Under the pieces are notes generated by a model that was not told where the DNA came from, ran no database searches, and saw only the letters and a program-made list of their open reading frames with translations. This document shows positions 35,391 through 43,937 of a DNA stretch of 64,000 nucleotides, piece by piece. Position 1 is the stretch's first letter. Each line of letters starts with the position of its first letter. This stretch comes from Pseudomonadota bacterium (lineage in GTDB: Bacteria; Chloroflexota; UBA6077; JAJPHF01), in NCBI GenBank assembly GCA_021325365.1, contig JAJPHF010000134.1, positions 1 to 64,000 on the forward strand, in the 5' to 3' direction. A program made the position numbers and the translations under genes.

Positions 35391-38088
35391 AATCATCTCG
35401 CAAGATCGACCAGGCGGTGGGGCGCCGCAAGCCGCGTCCCTAGGTAGTCCGTCCGCGGCGGCACCGCAAGCGGCGTCCGCCAGCCCCGATGTGGGCGACC
35501 TCACCCATCTTTACCAGATCGTGCAGCGCCGCGCGGCCCTCTACCCCGACGCGATCGCGCTCGGGGCGCAAGATGGGCTGGGCTGGCAGACGGTTACCAG
35601 CCGTGCGCTGCTGGCCCTGACCGATCGCCTGGCCGTCGAGCTGGCGGCCCTCGGCGTGCGCGAAGGCGACCGCGTCGTTCTCTGGCTGCCCAGCCACTGG
35701 CGCACCCCTATCTACCACTTCGCCCTTTGGAAGCTCGGCGCCATCGTCGTGCCCTTCGACCGCGAGATGAACACCGCCGCCGCCGAGCGCATCCTCGCCC
35801 TCGTCGAGCCCCGCCAGATCGTCGTCGGCTACGGCGAACGCCCCGCCTGGGCCCACGGTGTCCCCGTAACCGAGTGGTGGGAGCCCGGCACTAGGGAGGG
35901 GGGCCGGGGGGGTAGGTCCGCCCTCCCCGCTGAGGAGGTCGCCGCCATCGTCTTCACCTCCGGCACCACCGGCGACCCGAAGGGCTGCACCATCACCCAC
36001 GCCAACCTCTGCTCCCAGGTCGAGGCGCTGCGCTACACCATCCCGCTCGACCCATCGTGCCGCCTGGCCAGCATCCTGCCGCTCTCGCACCTCTTCGAGT
36101 TGACGGTCGGGCTGCTCTACCCGCTCGCGCAGGGCGCCGCCATCCACTACGTCCCCAGCCGGCGTGGCCCCGACATCGTGCGCGTGTTCGCCGAGCAGCG
36201 CATCACCCACCTGATCGGCGTGCCGCAGCTGCTCACCCTCATGGGCCAGGCGCTCGACGCGCAGCTGCGCGCGACCCTGCCCGACCCCGCCTACTGGGCC
36301 CTGAATGCCGCCGCCGAGCGGCTGCCCCTCGCCGCCCGCCGCCGCCTGTTCTGGCTCGTCCACCGCAAGCTGGGCGGCCAGCTGCGGACGCTGGCCGCCG
36401 GCGGCGCCGCGCTGCCCGCCGCGACCCAGCAGCTCTGGGAGCGCCTCGGCGTGCGCGTCGTGCAGGGCTACGGCACCAGCGAGTGCTCGCCCGTTGTGGC
36501 CTGCGGCGCCGCCGACGGCAGCACGCCCCAGGGCAGCGTGGGCCGGCCGCTGCGCGGCGTCGAGGTGCGGCTCAGCGCCGAGGGGGAGCTACTGGTGCGC
36601 GGCCCGAACGTCATGCGCGGCTACTGGAAGGACCCCGCGCGCACCGCCGAGGTGCTGCACGACGGCTGGTACGCCACCGGCGACCTCGCCACCATCGACG
36701 CGCAGGGCAACATCTGGCTCGCCGGCCGCGCCAAGGACTTGATCGTCCTGCCCTCCGGCCTGAACGTCTGGCCGCAGGACGTGGAGGACGTGCTGCGCCA
36801 GGACCCGGCGGTGAAAGACGCCGCGGTGCTCGCCGTGCCGACCGCCAGCGGCGGCGCGACACTCCACGCCTACCTTCTGCCCGCCAGCCCCGCCGCGCGC
36901 GACGCCGATCTCGGCGCGCTCGTCGCCCGCGCGAACGGCCGCCTGGCGCAGCACCAGCGCCTCGTCACGGCCTCCTGGTGGGCCGAGGCCGACTTCCCGC
37001 GCACCTCGACGCTCAAGGTACGCCGCAACCTGCTGCCACTGCCCGAGACCCTGGGTGCGGTGGCCGTCGAGAGCGTGCTGGCCGCCGACGATCCGGTCGG
37101 CCAGGCGATCGCCGGCGCCGCGCGCGTTCAAGCCGTGGCCGACGATCAGACGCTCGGCGGCCTGGGCCTCGACAGCCTCGGCCTGGTCGACCTCGCGCTG
37201 ACCCTGGAGCAGAAGACCGGCAAGGCCGTGGGCGACGGCGACCTGCGTCTGGAGATGACCGTCGCCCAGGTGCGCGAGCTACTCGCGCGGGCGCCGGCGC
37301 TCGACGGCGAGAGCGCCCCGCACGGCCATGGCCTGCTGGCGACTACCGCGCCCGCGCACTGGCCGTACACGCCGCTCGGCCGTGCCTTCCGCGGCCTGAG
37401 CTTGCCGTTCGACCTGCTCTACCGCTACGCCGTCCCGCGGACCTATATCATCGGCCGCGAGCACCTCGCCCACCTGCCGCCCCGCGTCATCTTCGCCGGC
37501 ACCCACCACAGCTTCGCCGACATGCCGCTCGTGCGCCGCGCGCTGGCGAAAACGGTGGGCCGTGCGTGGGCGCGGCGCCTGGTCGTGGCCGCCGGCGCGG
37601 GCGGCTTCGGCGCCGCGGGGGCGCTCGGCAAGTATGCTGTCCTCGCCTTCGGGCTGTATCCCTTGCAGCAGCACGGCGAGCGCGAGGCGAGCCTGCGCGG
37701 TCTGGCGCGGCTGGCCGCGGAGGGCAACGCGATCCTGATCTTCCCGCAGGGCCGCCACGCCACGCTGGCCCAGGAGCGCGCGGACGACCCGGCCGTCCGC
37801 TTCAAGCCCGGCGTAGCCCACCTCGCCGCCGCGCTCGACGCCGCCGTGGTGCCGTTCGGGCTGGCCGGCACCGAGCAGGTCATCCCGCCCGACCTGGACC
37901 ACTTCAACGGCCCCGTCATCGCCGGCATCCCCGTGGCCCTGCGCCGCGGCCCGCTCGCCATCGCCTTCGGCGTCCCGCTCACCCTCCAGCCCGGTGAGTC
38001 GCCTCACGCCTTCGCCGCCCGCCTCCAGGCCGTCTGCTACGCCCTCACCCGCCAGGCCGAAGCCGCCATCGCCCACGAGCCGCAGTAG
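35383..38088 (+). CDS. Acyl ligase-acyl carrier-acyltransferase fusion (Aas-like)
   Basis: A 901-residue three-domain enzyme. Residues ~40-560 are an adenylate-forming ligase (FTSGTTGDPKG at 191-201, GYGTSECSP, YATGDLA, GRAKDLI). Residues ~565-635 are an acyl-carrier domain with Ser598 in LGLDSLGL as the phosphopantetheine site. Residues ~670-890 are a PlsC-type acyltransferase with HHSFAD (HX4D, His708) and a divergent FPQGRHA in place of FPEGTR. It could activate a fatty acid, load it on its own carrier and transfer it to a lysolipid. E. coli Aas has acyltransferase then ligase and no carrier; here the order is reversed. An Arg/Gly-rich stretch at 170-178 is encoded by a repeat. Confidence 0.92.
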   Translation: MTEIISQDRPGGGAPQAASLGSPSAAAPQAASASPDVGDLTHLYQIVQRRAALYPDAIALGAQDGLGWQTVTSRALLALTDRLAVELAALGVREGDRVVLWLPSHWRTPIYHFALWKLGAIVVPFDREMNTAAAERILALVEPRQIVVGYGERPAWAHGVPVTEWWEPGTREGGRGGRSALPAEEVAAIVFTSGTTGDPKGCTITHANLCSQVEALRYTIPLDPSCRLASILPLSHLFELTVGLLYPLAQGAAIHYVPSRRGPDIVRVFAEQRITHLIGVPQLLTLMGQALDAQLRATLPDPAYWALNAAAERLPLAARRRLFWLVHRKLGGQLRTLAAGGAALPAATQQLWERLGVRVVQGYGTSECSPVVACGAADGSTPQGSVGRPLRGVEVRLSAEGELLVRGPNVMRGYWKDPARTAEVLHDGWYATGDLATIDAQGNIWLAGRAKDLIVLPSGLNVWPQDVEDVLRQDPAVKDAAVLAVPTASGGATLHAYLLPASPAARDADLGALVARANGRLAQHQRLVTASWWAEADFPRTSTLKVRRNLLPLPETLGAVAVESVLAADDPVGQAIAGAARVQAVADDQTLGGLGLDSLGLVDLALTLEQKTGKAVGDGDLRLEMTVAQVRELLARAPALDGESAPHGHGLLATTAPAHWPYTPLGRAFRGLSLPFDLLYRYAVPRTYIIGREHLAHLPPRVIFAGTHHSFADMPLVRRALAKTVGRAWARRLVVAAGAGGFGAAGALGKYAVLAFGLYPLQQHGEREASLRGLARLAAEGNAILIFPQGRHATLAQERADDPAVRFKPGVAHLAAALDAAVVPFGLAGTEQVIPPDLDHFNGPVIAGIPVALRRGPLAIAFGVPLTLQPGESPHAFAARLQAVCYALTRQAEAAIAHEPQ
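35891..35918. repeat. In-frame G-rich repeat inside the acyl ligase gene
   Basis: The block GGGAGGGGGGCCGGGGGG followed by GTAGGTCC matches the intergenic repeat at 17838-17868. It encodes GTREGGRGGRS about twenty residues before the phosphate-binding loop of the ligase, at a surface loop in homologous folds. Like the E2 repeat, it is in frame and linker-located. Confidence 0.6.
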
Positions 38089-38150
38089 GCGTCGTGCTTG
38101 CGTCCCGCTCCATGATATGCCTAGCATGAAACCAACCGCGGAGGTCAGAG

Positions 38151-38708
38151 ATGCTAGCAGCCAGAGACATTGAGCTAGCGCGAGAGACCGCCCGCGACCT
38201 ACGGGCACAGGGCAAGCCCGAGCGCGCCCAGGCCGTCGAGGCCGTGCTCGCCGCGGCCCTCGCTGCGCAAAGCCCGCCGGAGTCATCCGCTGCACCCGAG
38301 TATGTGACGTTCCCCCAGGCTGCGCGCGCGCTGGGCACGGAGGTCAAGGCCGTCCGGCAGTGGATCATCCAGGGCCGGCTCCCAACTGTCGAGATCGGCG
38401 GCGAGCCGGCGATCAACCTCCACACGATCCTCGATTACCTCGACCGTCTGCGGGAGGACCAGCGCCCGTCGCGGCCCAAGACGCCCCCCGCTGTTGCAGG
38501 AGAGCGGCGCCGCTATCAGGCCATGCTTCGCGCTCTTCCGAAGGATAAACTGGCACGGTTGGAAGCCCTTCATGAGCGAATGGAGGACGGTGAGTCGCTG
38601 AGCCGCGCGGAGCGCGGCGAGATGATCAGGCTAGAGCGCGAGCTAACCGACGCAGCCGGCCGGCACCTCGAAGAGCGGACGGCCCGATCCCGCTCGCGTG
38701 GCTCGTAA
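38151..38708 (+). CDS. Helix-turn-helix DNA-binding protein (excisionase-like), partner of HNH gene
   Basis: A 185-residue protein. Residues 1-45 form a charged helix, and residues ~48-105 resemble an excisionase/MerR-type helix-turn-helix (YVTFPQAARALGTEVKAVRQ, then INLHTILDYLDRLRE). The C-terminal 70 residues are highly charged helices. GGAGG precedes the ATG, and a weak promoter (TTGCGT-18-TAGCAT) lies at 38098-38127. It ends 6 bp before the HNH endonuclease gene, so the two form an operon. It may bind DNA and regulate or antagonise the nuclease; no activity is proven by the sequence. Confidence 0.72.
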   Translation: MLAARDIELARETARDLRAQGKPERAQAVEAVLAAALAAQSPPESSAAPEYVTFPQAARALGTEVKAVRQWIIQGRLPTVEIGGEPAINLHTILDYLDRLREDQRPSRPKTPPAVAGERRRYQAMLRALPKDKLARLEALHERMEDGESLSRAERGEMIRLERELTDAAGRHLEERTARSRSRGS

Positions 38709-38714
38709 CGCTCG

Positions 38715-39152
38715 GTGCCGGTTTCGCGGACGCTGCGTCAGCGCATCCTCAATCAAGCTCACTATCGGTGCGAGTATTGCCAGATCGCGGAGTGGCCGCT
38801 GACCATCGACCACGTCGTGCCCGTCGTCGCCTGGCGCTCGGCTACGCCGCCTGCCTTCGCTCCCGACGATCCAAGCAATCTCGCCGCCGCCTGTTCTCAT
38901 TGCAACCGTGCCAAGTGGGGCGCGACAATTGGCTACGATCCCGAGACTGCGGCCGAGCAACCACTGTTCCATCCTCGTCGTGATCGCTGGGATGCGCACT
39001 TTGCGTGGGCGGACAACTACCTGCTGCTTGTTGGCCTGACGCCAGTAGGCCGCGCCACCGTCGCACGCCTGCGCTTGAACCGGGACGCCTATCGCCGCCA
39101 GCGCAGCTTGCTGCGCGCCGCCACGCGGGCCAGCGAGACCGCCTGGCCCTAG
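38715..39152 (+). CDS. HNH endonuclease
   Basis: A 145-residue HNH nuclease. The zinc-coordinating pairs CEYC (near residue 19) and CSHC (near 60) frame the betabeta-alpha metal site with IDHVVP and NLAAACSHCNRAKWG. The catalytic His of the DHV motif and the Asn of NRAK are present. The start is GTG at 38715, six bases after the HTH gene stop. The C-terminal half (HFAWADNYLLLVGLTPVGRATV) matches a group common in cyanobacteria and Chloroflexi. The target DNA is unknown. It may belong to a mobile or defence-type pair. Confidence 0.9.
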   Translation: MPVSRTLRQRILNQAHYRCEYCQIAEWPLTIDHVVPVVAWRSATPPAFAPDDPSNLAAACSHCNRAKWGATIGYDPETAAEQPLFHPRRDRWDAHFAWADNYLLLVGLTPVGRATVARLRLNRDAYRRQRSLLRAATRASETAWP

Positions 39153-39328
39153 AGCACGCTTGGCGCTGTGCTGGCAGCGGGTACGCTCTTGACGCGCCCA
39201 AAGGCATCGCCTACCGTGTAGAACCACAGTAGATATCGCGGCATCCAAGCGCTCCAGCGTGGCGATGCCGCGACCTTGCACGATCATGAGCGGCGCGCGC
39301 CCAGACGCCGCGCCAGGGAGCACAAACG

Positions 39329-40429
39329 ATGGCGCACCCATACAAGGCCGATCACGTGGGGAGCCTGCTGCGGCCGAAGAACCTGCTCGACGCGCGGGCG
39401 GCATACGCCGAGGGGCGGCTGCCGCTAATGGTGCTGCACGACCTCGAAGACCACGCCATCCTGGGCGCCATCGAGCTGCAGCGCCAGGTGGGGCTCGGCA
39501 TCTTCACCGACGGCGAGTTCCGCCGCGGCTCCTGGCTCACCGACCTCGCCGAGGCCGTCGAGGGCTTCGTGGCCGACCGCGTGCCGCTGGAGTGGCGCGG
39601 CCCCGGTGCCGCCCAGGAGTTCAGCACCGCCAACGTGGCCGGCGCCAAGCTCCAGCAGAAGCGCCGCCTCACCGCGCACGAGGCCGAGTACCTGAAGCAA
39701 CACGCCCCCGGCCCGATCAAGATGACCTTGCCGGCCGCCTCGAACTTCCTGCTCGCCAGTTACAAGCCCGGCCTCTCCGACCAGGTCTACCCCACCCGCG
39801 CCGCCCTGCTGGACGACATCGCGGCGATCCTTCGCAAAGAGGTCGAGGCGCTGCTCGACGAGGGCGTTGCCTACGTCCAGCTCGACGCGCCCTACTACTC
39901 CCACTACGTTGATCCCGCCATCCGGGAGAGCATCCGCCAGCAGGGCGCCGATCCCGACGAGGCGCTCGACCAGTCGATCGCGGCCGACAACTCCTGCATC
40001 CAGGGCCTCAAGCGCGACGGCGTCGTGCTGGCGATGCACGTCTGCCGCGGCAACAACCGCAGCCGTTGGTACACCGAGGGCGGCTATGAGCCGATCGCCG
40101 AGAAGCTGTTCGGCGGCCTCGACGTGGATGCCTTCCTGCTGGAGTACGACAGCGAGCAGCGCACCGGCGGCTTCGAGCCGCTCCGCTTCATGCCCAAGGG
40201 CAAGAACGTGGTGCTGGGGCTCGTGACCACCAAGGACCCCCAGCTAGAGTCGCAGGACGACCTGCGCCGCCGCATCGACGAGGCCGCGAAGTACGTGCCG
40301 CTGGAGAACCTGGCGCTCAGCCCGCAGTGCGGCTTCGCCTCGACGGCCCCCGGCAACTTGCTCACGCTCGACGACGAGCGCCGCAAGCTGGAGCTGGTCG
40401 TGGACACGGCGCGAAAGGTATGGGGCTGA
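39329..40429 (+). CDS. Core MetE-like methyltransferase
   Basis: A 366-residue protein equal to the C-terminal catalytic half of cobalamin-independent methionine synthase (UROD/MetE-like TIM barrel). It begins with DHVGSLLRP, has MHVCRGNN (zinc ligands His and Cys), a Glu in LLEYDSE and the final Cys in LSPQCGF. Full MetE has a second, N-terminal barrel that is missing. 'Core' MetE proteins of this size in Dehalococcoides use methylcobalamin-bound donors, others act in catabolism. A binding lipoprotein gene overlaps its stop (TGATG), so the substrate is probably imported and demethylated (inference). A second paralogue lies at 41767-42813. Confidence 0.9.
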   Translation: MAHPYKADHVGSLLRPKNLLDARAAYAEGRLPLMVLHDLEDHAILGAIELQRQVGLGIFTDGEFRRGSWLTDLAEAVEGFVADRVPLEWRGPGAAQEFSTANVAGAKLQQKRRLTAHEAEYLKQHAPGPIKMTLPAASNFLLASYKPGLSDQVYPTRAALLDDIAAILRKEVEALLDEGVAYVQLDAPYYSHYVDPAIRESIRQQGADPDEALDQSIAADNSCIQGLKRDGVVLAMHVCRGNNRSRWYTEGGYEPIAEKLFGGLDVDAFLLEYDSEQRTGGFEPLRFMPKGKNVVLGLVTTKDPQLESQDDLRRRIDEAAKYVPLENLALSPQCGFASTAPGNLLTLDDERRKLELVVDTARKVWG

Positions 40430-41604
40430 TGCCACTGCGGCGTCGCGCGCGACCTATTGGGGACCGCAGCCGTCCCGTCCAGCCGGCGCCCCGCCCTCGG
40501 CCAACGTCCCGCCCCGCCCGCCGCCCTTCGACGCGGCGCGTCGCGGGCGGGGGGCTGTCCTTCGTGCTCGCCAGCCTCCTGGCTCTCGCCTGCGCCCCGG
40601 CGGGCGGCGCCCCCGCGCCCGCTGCGCCCGCGGCGCCGGCCAGCGCCCCGAGCGCGCCCAGCGCCGCGGCCCCCGCTGCTCCCACGGCTGCCGCGCCCGA
40701 GCACCTGAAGGTCATCTATAGCAGCCTGAGCGGCAGCTACATGCCCCTCTGGATCGCAGTGGACCAGGGACTCTTCCGCCAGCAGGGACTGGACCCCGAG
40801 CTGGTGCTGATCGAGAGCGGCACCACTGCCACGCAAACGCTCGTGGCGGGCGAGGCGCCACTGGCGAACGTCGGGGCGGCCGCCGTCATCGGCGCCATGG
40901 TCGGCGGCTTCGACGGCCTCTACGTCCAGGCTACCGTCCAGGTGCCGCCGCTCGCGCTGTTCACGCAGCCCAACCTCAACGCGCCGGATGGGCTGCGTGG
41001 CGCCCGCGTCGGCGTCACCCGCTTCGGCTCGTCCACCGACGTGGTCGGGCGGCGGCTGCTGCGCCGCTGGGACCTCGACCCCGAGCGCGACGTGGCAATG
41101 CTCCAGCTCGGCGGCGTCCCGGAGCTACTGGCGGGTCTCCAGAGCGGCGCCGTCGACGCCGCCGTGCTGTCCGACCCCACCTCGCTGGCCGCGGCCAAGC
41201 TCGGCTTTCGTCAGGCCGCCGACGGCGCGACGCTGAACATCCCCTACATGCATCTGGGCACCGTCGTGCCCCGCGGCGTGCTCGCCAGCCGGCCCGATCT
41301 CATCCGCCGCTACCTGCTCGCCTACCAGGCTGGGCTCGACCGCTTCTTCGCCGACGCCGCGCTCGGCGAGAAGGTGCTCGGCGACTACACGCGCACCGAC
41401 GACCCCGAGATCCTCGCAGGCACATATAAAGCCTACGCCGAGAAGTACATCACGCGCGACGTGCTGCCGCGCCCCGACACGCTCGCCACCATCCTGGCCA
41501 CCGTCAGCGACCCCCGCGCGAAAGAGATCGCGCCCGAGTCGCTGATCGACGACACCCTGGTCCGCGAGCTGCAAGCGGAAGGCCGCATCCCCCCGAGCCG
41601 CTAG
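40429..41604 (+). CDS. ABC transporter substrate-binding lipoprotein, NMT1-like
   Basis: A 391-residue binding protein translationally coupled to the core MetE gene by a TGATG overlap. It has an unusually long Arg/Pro-rich N-terminal extension of about 40 residues before the hydrophobic signal and lipobox Cys55 (LLALAC). The type 2 binding domain begins near residue 85 (YMPLWIAVDQGLFRQQGLDPE, DGLRGARVGVTRFGS). No permease or ATPase is adjacent. The link to a methyltransferase suggests a methylated ligand (inference). A stem-loop repeat follows the gene. Confidence 0.9.
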   Translation: MPLRRRARPIGDRSRPVQPAPRPRPTSRPARRPSTRRVAGGGLSFVLASLLALACAPAGGAPAPAAPAAPASAPSAPSAAAPAAPTAAAPEHLKVIYSSLSGSYMPLWIAVDQGLFRQQGLDPELVLIESGTTATQTLVAGEAPLANVGAAAVIGAMVGGFDGLYVQATVQVPPLALFTQPNLNAPDGLRGARVGVTRFGSSTDVVGRRLLRRWDLDPERDVAMLQLGGVPELLAGLQSGAVDAAVLSDPTSLAAAKLGFRQAADGATLNIPYMHLGTVVPRGVLASRPDLIRRYLLAYQAGLDRFFADAALGEKVLGDYTRTDDPEILAGTYKAYAEKYITRDVLPRPDTLATILATVSDPRAKEIAPESLIDDTLVRELQAEGRIPPSR

Positions 41605-41642
41605 CCAGGCCCGCCCAAAATCTAGGCGACCCGCGTGGTGTT

Positions 41643-41705
41643 GGGCTGAGTTTCACGCCCGCCCGCGGCCTGTGGCGCGGAATACTGCAAGCGCCACTGG
41701 CGGCC
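41643..41705. repeat. Dispersed stem-loop repeat, third locus
   Basis: This copy has the second hairpin intact (GTGGCGC at 41672-41678 and GCGCCAC at 41691-41697) and shares CGCCCGCCCGCGGCCTGTGG with the copy at 9102-9212. It sits between the convergent lipoprotein and MetE-like genes. All loci of the family lie at gene 3' ends. Confidence 0.75.
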
Positions 41706-41766
41706 ACCCTGGCCCTGCCCGATCGCCTAACCCGTAGAATATCCGCTGTCGCATCAGCCGAGCGCG

Positions 41767-42813
41767 CTAGCGGCCGGCTAGCTCGCGGCGCACGATCGCG
41801 GTGCCCTCGACCAGCGCTTGCAGCTTGCCGAGCGCGATCCAGTAGGGCGCCCCCTGGAAGCCGCAGTCGGCGCTGATCCACAGCTTGTCCACCGGCACGT
41901 ACTTCAGCGCCGTGCGGATGCGGTCGGCCACGAACTCGGGCGTCTCGATCGTGTAGCACTTCTGGTCCACCACGCCGACCACCAGCTCCTGCCGCGGCTG
42001 GTACTCCTGCCACAGGTCGATGTCGGCCATCTGGCGGTTGGTGAACTCGAACACGAACTGATTGACCTGCGCCTCCATCAGGTCGGGGAACAGCGGGCGG
42101 TAGGTGCGGTTGTAGCCGCGCGGCCGGCCGCGGTTCGTCCCGAAGCAGATGTGCAGTGCTCGCTTCGCCTGCACGCCGTCGAACGCCGCGTTCACCAGCT
42201 CGACCATGCCCCGCCCCTCACCAGGGATGATGCCGAGCGAGGGATCATCGATCTGCACGAAGTCGGCGCCCGCCGCCACGCACGCCTTCAGCTCGGCGTT
42301 CACCACCTTCGCCACGTCGTGCGCCAGCTCCCACACGTCGCCGTAGGGCGGCGCCAGGTGGCAGAAGCCGGCGAAGGTGAGCGGCCCCGGGCAGGTCGCC
42401 TTCGTGCGGTGCCGGGCGTGCGCCTTCAGGTAGGCGAAGTCCCGCGCCACGCCCAGCCCATCCGGCGCGCTCACCGGCCCCTCGACCTGCATGTCGGTGT
42501 CCATGTCGTAGTGCGGCGGGCCCCAGCGCCGCGCCGTCCCCGGCCGGGCGCTAAGGCCCTCCAGGCGTTGAAGCAGCGTGCGTACGTAGCCGCTCAGCCG
42601 CCGCATCTCGCCATCGGTGATCACGTCGATGCCCAGCCGCTCCTGGTCGAGTATGGCGATGTCGACCGCGTGATCGAGCGTCTCCTGGATGTCGCGCTCG
42701 CCGAAGCGGCCCTGCTGGATCGCCTCGTTCGCGCACCACCACCAGGCCGGTCGCGCGTGGCTACCCACCACGGTCGTTGGCAGCAGCGGCAGCGGATCGG
42801 TTGCAGTCGCCAT
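41767..42813 (-). CDS. Core MetE-like methyltransferase, second paralogue
   Basis: A 348-residue homologue of the MetE catalytic half. Zinc ligands are visible in LHICFGTN (His, Cys), VFEFTNRQ (Glu) and SADCGFQ (Cys). The N-terminus TTVVGSHARPAW is typical. It differs clearly from the paralogue at 39329-40429 and belongs to another subgroup. GAGGTG lies seven bases before the ATG. It converges on the MetE-lipoprotein pair, so the three genes form a methyl-transfer cluster. The methyl donor and acceptor cannot be read from sequence. Confidence 0.9.
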   Translation of the reverse strand: MATATDPLPLLPTTVVGSHARPAWWWCANEAIQQGRFGERDIQETLDHAVDIAILDQERLGIDVITDGEMRRLSGYVRTLLQRLEGLSARPGTARRWGPPHYDMDTDMQVEGPVSAPDGLGVARDFAYLKAHARHRTKATCPGPLTFAGFCHLAPPYGDVWELAHDVAKVVNAELKACVAAGADFVQIDDPSLGIIPGEGRGMVELVNAAFDGVQAKRALHICFGTNRGRPRGYNRTYRPLFPDLMEAQVNQFVFEFTNRQMADIDLWQEYQPRQELVVGVVDQKCYTIETPEFVADRIRTALKYVPVDKLWISADCGFQGAPYWIALGKLQALVEGTAIVRRELAGR

Positions 42814-42834
42814 CGCTCACCTCGTCGTGGAGTA

Positions 42835-43386
42835 TTAGCGCCAGAGGTCGTCGATCGGAATCTCCAGCCCGGGGAACAGCTCCGGACGGAAGACGCTGCC
42901 GGGATCATAGCGGCCGGCCAGCTCATACCCTTGCTCAGTCAGGCGATATGCCTCCAGCGTCTCGCTTCCCGGATCGAGCTGCCAGTAGTGGGGAACGCCG
43001 GCCGCCGCGTAGCGGCGCATCTTGACGCCCCTATCGCGTGCCAGCGTGCTCGGCGAAAGCACCTCCACAAGCAGATCCGGCGCGCCCTCGACGCCACGCT
43101 CGCTGATGATGCCCAGCCGCTCGCGAGAGATATAGATGAGATCAGGCTGCACACCATTGTGCTCGTCGAGCACCACGCCCACCGGCGCCTCGACGATCTC
43201 ACCTAGACCATTTCCGTAGACCCACCCGCCCAGGTGGATGTGCAATTTGCTGAGGCCGCGTTGATGTCCCCATTTCGGCGGTGGTGTCACATACAGCTCC
43301 CCGTCGATCACCTCGTAGCGCTTGCCATCGTCAGGCGTATCCCAGATGTCGGTCGCGAGGAACTGGACGCCGCGCCGCACTGCCAT
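42835..43386 (-). CDS. Uma2-family putative endonuclease (DUF820)
   Basis: A 183-residue PD-(D/E)XK-fold protein of the Uma2 family. The core has YEVIDGELYV, PDLIYIS and DLLVEVLSPST, with the Asp and Glu-x-x of the putative nuclease site. Uma2 proteins are abundant in cyanobacteria and Chloroflexi; their function is poorly known and they are often in mobile or toxin-rich regions. The ATG at 43386 has GGAGGG eight bases upstream, and a consensus TATAAT lies at 43406-43411 on the minus strand. The MetE-like gene lies 21 bp upstream of its stop, on the other side. Confidence 0.9.
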   Translation of the reverse strand: MAVRRGVQFLATDIWDTPDDGKRYEVIDGELYVTPPPKWGHQRGLSKLHIHLGGWVYGNGLGEIVEAPVGVVLDEHNGVQPDLIYISRERLGIISERGVEGAPDLLVEVLSPSTLARDRGVKMRRYAAAGVPHYWQLDPGSETLEAYRLTEQGYELAGRYDPGSVFRPELFPGLEIPIDDLWR

Positions 43387-43393
43387 GCCGGTA

Positions 43394-43416
43394 CCCTCCT
43401 GCGGCATTATAGGCGC
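43394..43416 (-). promoter_or_regulatory. TATAAT -10 box plus ribosome site cassette (Uma2)
   Basis: Read on the minus strand, TATAATGCCGCAGGAGGG places a perfect -10 hexamer 7 bases before AGGAGGG. Nearly the same string recurs at 44274-44298 before the DUF433-DUF5615 pair. The -35 region is not conserved. The transcript would have a very short leader. Confidence 0.6.
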
Positions 43417-43562
43417 CGCCCAACGGCTGCATCTCCAACTCGAGACAAGTCAGGTTGCGAAGGCCTGGGCGCGTGGACCGTGCTGAGCGGCGTGGCACGA
43501 GTCGGACGCAGGGGCGGCTGGTGAAGGAGAGGGCTACACAGGTCGATGTACGACGCGCGTGG

Positions 43563-43937
43563 TCAGGAGCCAGGCACGGCGCGGAGCCAGAGGAGAAGGT
43601 TCCGCTGCTGCTCGACTTGGTGATGGTCAAGGTGCCAGATCACCCGCCGAAGCAACTCGCCCACCTCTCTCACAGAGGGCGACACGATGATACCGGCGTG
43701 CTCGCGGCCCGCGGCCTTCCAGTCAGCGTCCAGCTCCAGGCAATCCACGTAGTTGAACGTGAGGATGGCACGTCCCTGGCTGGCCGCGTAGGCAAGCTGG
43801 TCGGAGTCGGGGATGCCTCGGTTGCTGAGACCGGCTTCCGGGCAGCTCTCCACGTCGTAGCCGCGCCGCCGTAACTCTGTGACAAACCGGGGATGGATCA
43901 TTTCGTCCGTATACAGCCGGATGCCTAGCCCGGCCAT
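43563..43937 (-). CDS. DUF5615 PIN-like toxin candidate
   Basis: A 124-residue PIN-like (Mut7-C-related) protein. IRLYTDEMIHPRFVTELRRR at the start carries the first acidic residue, and later SDQLAYAASQGRAILTFN and the AGIIV block are family typical. DUF5615 proteins are predicted ribonuclease toxins partnered with DUF433 antitoxins. That partner overlaps its start by 13 bp here, an arrangement that supports a toxin-antitoxin operon. The acidic sites seem intact. Toxicity is inferred from family and context only. Confidence 0.87.
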   Translation of the reverse strand: MAGLGIRLYTDEMIHPRFVTELRRRGYDVESCPEAGLSNRGIPDSDQLAYAASQGRAILTFNYVDCLELDADWKAAGREHAGIIVSPSVREVGELLRRVIWHLDHHQVEQQRNLLLWLRAVPGS

